A DNA stretch of 64,000 bases from Domibacillus iocasae (lineage in GTDB: Bacteria; Bacillota; Bacilli; Bacillales; Domibacillaceae), in the NCBI RefSeq assembly GCF_001750285.1, contig NZ_MAMP01000002.1, positions 62,001 through 126,000 of the forward strand. Direction: 5' to 3'. The notes beneath the pieces are model-generated. The model saw only the letters and a list, made by a program, of their open reading frames with translations, ran no database searches and was not told where the DNA came from. Of this stretch, positions 61,523 to 64,000 are shown in pieces; position 1 is the first letter of the stretch, and the number at the start of each line of letters is the position of its first letter. Made by a program: the position numbers and the translations under genes.

Positions 61523-63063
61523 TATATTTGCGTTACGCAGATGCTGTCTTCGTCCCCAACTTCCATCGTCTGCACAAGTTGAGTTCCGCTAAAAAACTCA
61601 CGAATAATCGCTTCGTCTGAATGGGGAATATATTCTCCCTCTACAATCTGGCATCCGTTAATACAGCCGCTTGTCAACAAAACAATATCATTCGGTTTAC
61701 TTTGTTCAAGCGCTTTGATGACTCCTTCTCTGCGTGTATCAGCTGTAAAAATCGGTTCTGCAGGATTTGAAAATCCATTTAAAACGTGTTGAATCACCTT
61801 TTTTGGATCATTGAAGCCAGGATGATCAACAGTAACCACGATGGCATCCGCTTTTCCTTCCGCAGCCCGTGCCATTTTTGGCATTTTGCCGAAATCACGG
61901 ATTCCGATGCCTGCAATCATCGCAATAAGGCGGTTGTGCGGAATATGACGCACTTGCGTTAAAATCTGATCAAGTGCCACTGGTGTATGGGCATAGTCAA
62001 TAACAATCTTCCGGTTTTCCGGTGCATGAATTACTTGAAACCGTCCTTCTGCCTGCTTCATATTAGGAAGCACAGAAACAATCTCTTCCATATTAATGCC
62101 GAGTGACAAAGCGGCTGCAATAGCCGCAGTGAGGTTTCCTGCGTTATATTCACCATACAGCGGAACAGATACAATATATTTATTTTCTTCATAATAAATA
62201 GTATATATCATTCCCTGCTCATGATGGTGGCAGTCTGTCCAAATTAAATCCGCATTTGATAGAAGATTTTGACTGTAAGTGATTACCTGTTTGGGAGCCG
62301 ACCGCAAGATGTCTTCTGCCATGCCGACATCATCTAAGTTTACGATGCTGACAGCCGCCTGCTGAAACAAAAGCAGCTTGGACTTTTTATAGTGCTCCAT
62401 CGTTTTATGATATTCCAGGTGCTCTTCAGAAAAATTTGTATGAATCGCGATATCAAATTGAATGCCCGCTACCCGCTTCTGATCGAGTGCAATCGAAGAT
62501 ACTTCCATTGCAGCCGCTTTATGATATGTCCGGTGAAGTTCATGAAAAATGTGATGGACATCCACAGACATCGGTGTGGTTGGCGTGCTTTTGTCAAAGT
62601 CCATTTTCCCATTAGATTTCCATATACCTGTCGTCCCGAGCATACCGCACGGAATATGAAGCAGATTAAACAGATGCTGCACGTATGTCGAAACGGTCGT
62701 TTTTCCATTTGTCCCTGTTACTCCGACTTTAATCAGCCGTTCCTGAATGTTTCCATAAAAATAATCAGCCACATGGGCCATGGCCTCCCTGGCATCCTCT
62801 ACCAGCACAAATGTTACATGTGGATACTGTGCTGAAAATTGACTAAGAATGTCTTCATCCGTACCGATAATGACAGATGCCTCTAACTCAATAGCCTGCT
62901 TTATATACATATGCCCATCCGTATTCTCACCCATAATGGCGACAAAAGCGAATTGTGGTTTCACAAGCTGGGAATTGTACGTAATGCCTGAAATGATCGG
63001 ACTGGCTAAACCAAAGAGACGGAGTAATGTGACAGCTGGAATTTGCTCAAATGGAATGTGCAT
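61522..63063 (-). CDS. MurE-like Mur ligase paralogue with altered amino-acid site
   Basis: 513 residues with the three Mur ligase domains. The UDP-MurNAc end shows the GITYNSQLVKPQFAFVA motif, the ATP loop is VGVTGTNGKTT, and TPTTP, EVSS.AL and HTNFSEEHLEYHKTMEHYKKSK (carbamylated-Lys region) follow, then DYAHTP. In canonical MurE the amino acid is read by DNPR (DAP) or DNPA (Lys). Here residues 413-416 are DHPG, and the GxGGDRDxxKRP loop is changed to GIGIRDFGKMP. It therefore probably adds something other than DAP or is a specialised paralogue. It is monocistronic beside coat genes. Confidence 0.85.
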   Translation of the reverse strand: MHIPFEQIPAVTLLRLFGLASPIISGITYNSQLVKPQFAFVAIMGENTDGHMYIKQAIELEASVIIGTDEDILSQFSAQYPHVTFVLVEDAREAMAHVADYFYGNIQERLIKVGVTGTNGKTTVSTYVQHLFNLLHIPCGMLGTTGIWKSNGKMDFDKSTPTTPMSVDVHHIFHELHRTYHKAAAMEVSSIALDQKRVAGIQFDIAIHTNFSEEHLEYHKTMEHYKKSKLLLFQQAAVSIVNLDDVGMAEDILRSAPKQVITYSQNLLSNADLIWTDCHHHEQGMIYTIYYEENKYIVSVPLYGEYNAGNLTAAIAAALSLGINMEEIVSVLPNMKQAEGRFQVIHAPENRKIVIDYAHTPVALDQILTQVRHIPHNRLIAMIAGIGIRDFGKMPKMARAAEGKADAIVVTVDHPGFNDPKKVIQHVLNGFSNPAEPIFTADTRREGVIKALEQSKPNDIVLLTSGCINGCQIVEGEYIPHSDEAIIREFFSGTQLVQTMEVGDEDSICVTQI

Positions 63064-63257
63064 GGGCCGTTCCTTTCTTATTGGTTGTTTTTACCCTTAC
63101 TTCCCCATTTCTGCTCTTTCTACTCCTTTTGTGAAGTCTTTGTGTGTTTTTCCGACTTTTTTTGACACATTTGTGATCTAAATGCTGTTTTTATCCGTTG
63201 GCTTTTTAACAATGGTATAGTGTGTATGAAAGATTTAAAAAATTGAGGTGAACACAA

Positions 63258-63794
63258 TTGAAAAAGTTATCTGTATTTCTTTTTAGTTTATTATTTCTTT
63301 TTTCGTCATCTGTATCCGCTCATACCGGACTGGAAAGTTCTTCTCCGGCTGACGGTGAGACGATCACAGAACCTATACAGAACATTTCATTGACATTTGA
63401 AACGGTGATTGAAAACGGGAGCAGCTTTACATTAAGCAGCGAAGCCGAGGAAGTGCCTGTGGAAAATATCACTATAACTGACAATGTGCTAAGCGGAGCC
63501 ATAGAAGAACCTCTTCAAAATGGAACTTATACGGTTGACTGGCGCATTATCGGCGAAGACGGACACTTAATTGAAGGAACGTACGGTTTTACCGTTTCAG
63601 CAGAACAAGCTGTTGAACCTTCAAAACAAGAAGCTAACACAGCCGAAGAGAATCCGGAAACAGTCGAAGAAGCACCCGCTATTGTACAGGAAGAATCAAC
63701 ATCGGCTGCCGGCACCATGCCGATCGTGCTTGGCGTGATCATTTTCGCCGCACTCATTGCAGCGATTGTATTAATGAGAAAAGGAAAAAAATAA
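63258..63794 (+). CDS. CopC-domain copper-binding protein
   Basis: 178 residues. A signal peptide (about 1-21, ending SSSVSAH) leaves His22 at the new N-terminus, as in CopC copper sites. The CopC beta-barrel follows (HTGLESSSPADGETI, NISLTFE, VDWRIIGEDGHLIEGTYGFTV), with a Glu/Pro-rich linker and a C-terminal TM anchor (PIVLGVIIFAALIAAIVLM). It starts at TTG 63258 after GAGGTGA. The next gene overlaps by one base and is CopD-like, matching YcnJ-type CopC-CopD arrangements. Confidence 0.85.
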   Translation: MKKLSVFLFSLLFLFSSSVSAHTGLESSSPADGETITEPIQNISLTFETVIENGSSFTLSSEAEEVPVENITITDNVLSGAIEEPLQNGTYTVDWRIIGEDGHLIEGTYGFTVSAEQAVEPSKQEANTAEENPETVEEAPAIVQEESTSAAGTMPIVLGVIIFAALIAAIVLMRKGKK

Positions 63795-64000
63795 TGGCTC
63801 TTCTTTATGTTACAGAAACTCTTTTATACAGCTGTTTTTCTTTTTTAATGGGCGCCTTCACTCTACAGCTGCTTCCTGCAAACAAAAAGCCATCGATCCT
63901 CATTCGGGAACGGTGGCTTTATGCGGCTGTAGCGGGAGTTGGACTGTTTGCTTTTGTACCTGTAGCGATTCTTATTATAGAGATTTCACAAGGAAATGAT
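63794..64000 (+). CDS. CopD-like membrane protein, cut by window edge
   Basis: The first 69 codons are present. Starting ATG within the copC-like stop (TAATG), it encodes a membrane protein with hydrophobic segments at about 5-23 and 43-63. Position directly after copC suggests a CopD copper import domain; the visible part is too short to prove it. Confidence 0.55.
   Translation, partial: MALLYVTETLLYSCFSFLMGAFTLQLLPANKKPSILIRERWLYAAVAGVGLFAFVPVAILIIEISQGND

Noticed and set aside
1-64000. CRISPR arrays, tRNA genes, prophage or insertion-sequence genes
   Set aside because: No regularly spaced repeats, no tRNA-like cloverleaf or transposase/integrase frames were recognised by eye.

Overview
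The window comes from a spore-forming member of the Bacillaceae (low-GC Gram-positive). This is supported by AGGAGG-type ribosome binding sites, GTG/TTG starts, PerR-, CcpA- and TnrA-type operators, CotB-like spore coat proteins, an SLH-domain amidase, Bacillus-type hxlRAB and puc genes, and Rho-independent terminators between most genes. I see no rRNA, tRNA, CRISPR array, prophage or intact insertion sequence. It is mostly a chromosomal metabolic region, with several decayed genes in its gaps.

Layout. 0-5 kb: a tight five-gene minus-strand operon (glycerate kinase, DASS transporter, OmpR-type two-component pair, PepSY protein cut by the edge). 5-17 kb: katA with a near-consensus PerR box, a 37-residue zinc ribbon, GDPD, RlmI-like methyltransferase, NCS2 permease, TopB, MBL hydrolase, SLH-amidase, a small catalase-family peroxidase and an alpha/beta hydrolase. 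17-24 kb: CorA, amino-acid permease, DUF4385, lipoprotein, YqjF-like protein and an oxidoreductase. 24-30.6 kb: a formaldehyde block with zwf-gnd divergent from hxlR-hxlAB, followed by a formaldehyde-dehydrogenase-like enzyme. 30.6-38.7 kb: a tripartite tricarboxylate transporter (tctC divergent from tctB-tctA plus an HPr-like protein), a methyltransferase, a CitA/CitB-type two-component system and an RsbR-like STAS protein. 39-54.7 kb: purine catabolism (pucG, pucF, ABC transporter, pucE-D-C-B-A, pucM, OHCU decarboxylase, pucR, a purine deaminase). 54.8-59.2 kb: alpha-glucosidase, a dead AraC regulator, solitary glgC and a GH13 remnant. 59.4-63 kb: two CotB-like coat proteins and a MurE paralogue. 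The right edge holds copC and a truncated copD-like gene.

How it fits together. HxlA and HxlB fix formaldehyde onto ribulose 5-phosphate, and Zwf plus an apparently NAD-type Gnd can return hexose phosphate to ribulose 5-phosphate with CO2 release. That makes a dissimilatory RuMP cycle, and both arms carry the same 42-bp upstream element at identical spacing from the -10 box. The puc genes turn hypoxanthine/xanthine and later ureides into usable nitrogen, but uricase, allantoinase and the urate/allantoin permeases are not in the window. TnrA/GlnR-type boxes lie by the ABC transporter, pucR and the deaminase. The deaminase leader also contains a guanine-class purine riboswitch whose P1 strand is shared with a terminator, so ligand should turn the gene ON. 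Three convergent gene junctions carry clusters of a short inverted motif that looks like an uncharacterised intergenic repeat.
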